5,419 nt of DNA, taken from positions 1 to 5,419 of the forward strand of contig JAUQXG010000238.1 of assembly GCA_030834765.1 (NCBI GenBank), given 5' to 3'. Below are positions 5,209-5,419 of the stretch, in pieces. A program made the position numbers and the translations under genes. The stretch is from Lutispora sp. (GTDB lineage: Bacteria > Bacillota > Clostridia > Lutisporales > Lutisporaceae). The notes beneath the pieces were generated by a model. The model had not been told where the DNA came from, searched no databases, and worked only from the letters and a program-made list of their open reading frames with translations. Position 1 is the stretch's first letter, and each line of letters starts with the position of its first letter.

Positions 5209-5419
5209 ATGTTGAGTTTTTTCCCAACTATATATCCAGATGAAATTTTCTATAGTGTCTTTGCACGATATCACAAACAAAGTGGAAATAAAGATATAAA
5301 TATCTCATCATCTATTGCATTCGGTCGAAAATCTAAAAGATTTATAGTTGATTTACCAAACGACCTTGATTTTCTTACTTCACAATTACCGACATATACA
5401 AGTGATTATATAATAGAGA
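5209..5419 (+). CDS. Second TniQ/TnsD-family protein, N-terminal part (runs off right edge)
   Basis: Seventy codons from ATG at 5209, with AAGGA at 5192-5196 as ribosome site (12-nt spacing, a little long). The opening SFFPTIYPDEIFYSVFARYH (residues 3-22) followed by KQSGN lines up with the start of the other TnsD (FFPSPYPDE...LIARYH..SGN), including the invariant-looking FFP, YPDE, ARYH and SGN. The VDLP segment also parallels VDFP in the other copy. The two are clearly homologous but diverged. The zinc and C-terminal domains that would separate a short TniQ from a long TnsD are outside the window. It is transcribed away from the first copy, from the promoter at 5075-5104. Some Tn7-like elements carry two such selectors for different target sites; this gene may be the working one while its neighbour is broken. 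Confidence 0.8.
   Translation, partial: MLSFFPTIYPDEIFYSVFARYHKQSGNKDINISSSIAFGRKSKRFIVDLPNDLDFLTSQLPTYTSDYIIE

Overview
The window looks like chromosomal or mobile DNA of a low-GC Bacillota (Firmicute). It is AT-rich, has strong Shine-Dalgarno sequences (GGAGG, GAGGTGAT), and carries gene families typical of Firmicute mobile elements. It is an accessory, rearranged region: pieces of at least three mobile or defence-type modules are joined, and several are broken. No housekeeping gene, tRNA, rRNA or CRISPR array is visible. All family calls are from reading the sequence; no database search was run.

Left block (1 to about 1955, genes on the minus strand). In transcription order it holds the C-terminal remnant of a large serine recombinase (1641-1958), a rho-independent terminator (1579-1607), and an intact 130-aa protein of unknown function (1110-1502). 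A well-formed promoter with a perfect 8+8 dyad at its start site (1018-1075) follows. It drives a two-gene operon: a DUF1413-like small protein (742-999) and, 11 nt later, a protein that runs off the left edge. The visible N-terminal part of that protein has the layout of a Cap4/DUF4297-type PD-(D/E)XK nuclease. This looks like an integrative-element remnant next to a regulated, defence-like operon.

Middle block (about 1956-2890, plus strand). This is a damaged two-gene operon. It holds the C-terminal part of an unrecognised protein that has lost its start at a junction inside the recombinase. An SMC/RecN-like ATPase follows, with a clear Walker A. The ATPase is frameshifted by one base at an A5 run and loses homology near 2890. 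It reads as a decayed defence or repair cassette. A gene-poor stretch of about 190 bp (2891-3083) follows.

Right block (3084-5419). Two TniQ/TnsD-family genes lie head to head. The minus-strand one (5009 to 3084) is an almost complete Tn7-like TnsD target-selection protein split by an in-frame TAA at codon 87. The plus-strand one (5209 to the right edge) shows only its TniQ-type N-terminus. The 199-bp gap between them carries a good sigma-A-type promoter and a long imperfect inverted repeat (5127-5156). This is one flank of a Tn7-like transposon with two target selectors. The transposase genes (tnsA, tnsB, tnsC) are not in the window.
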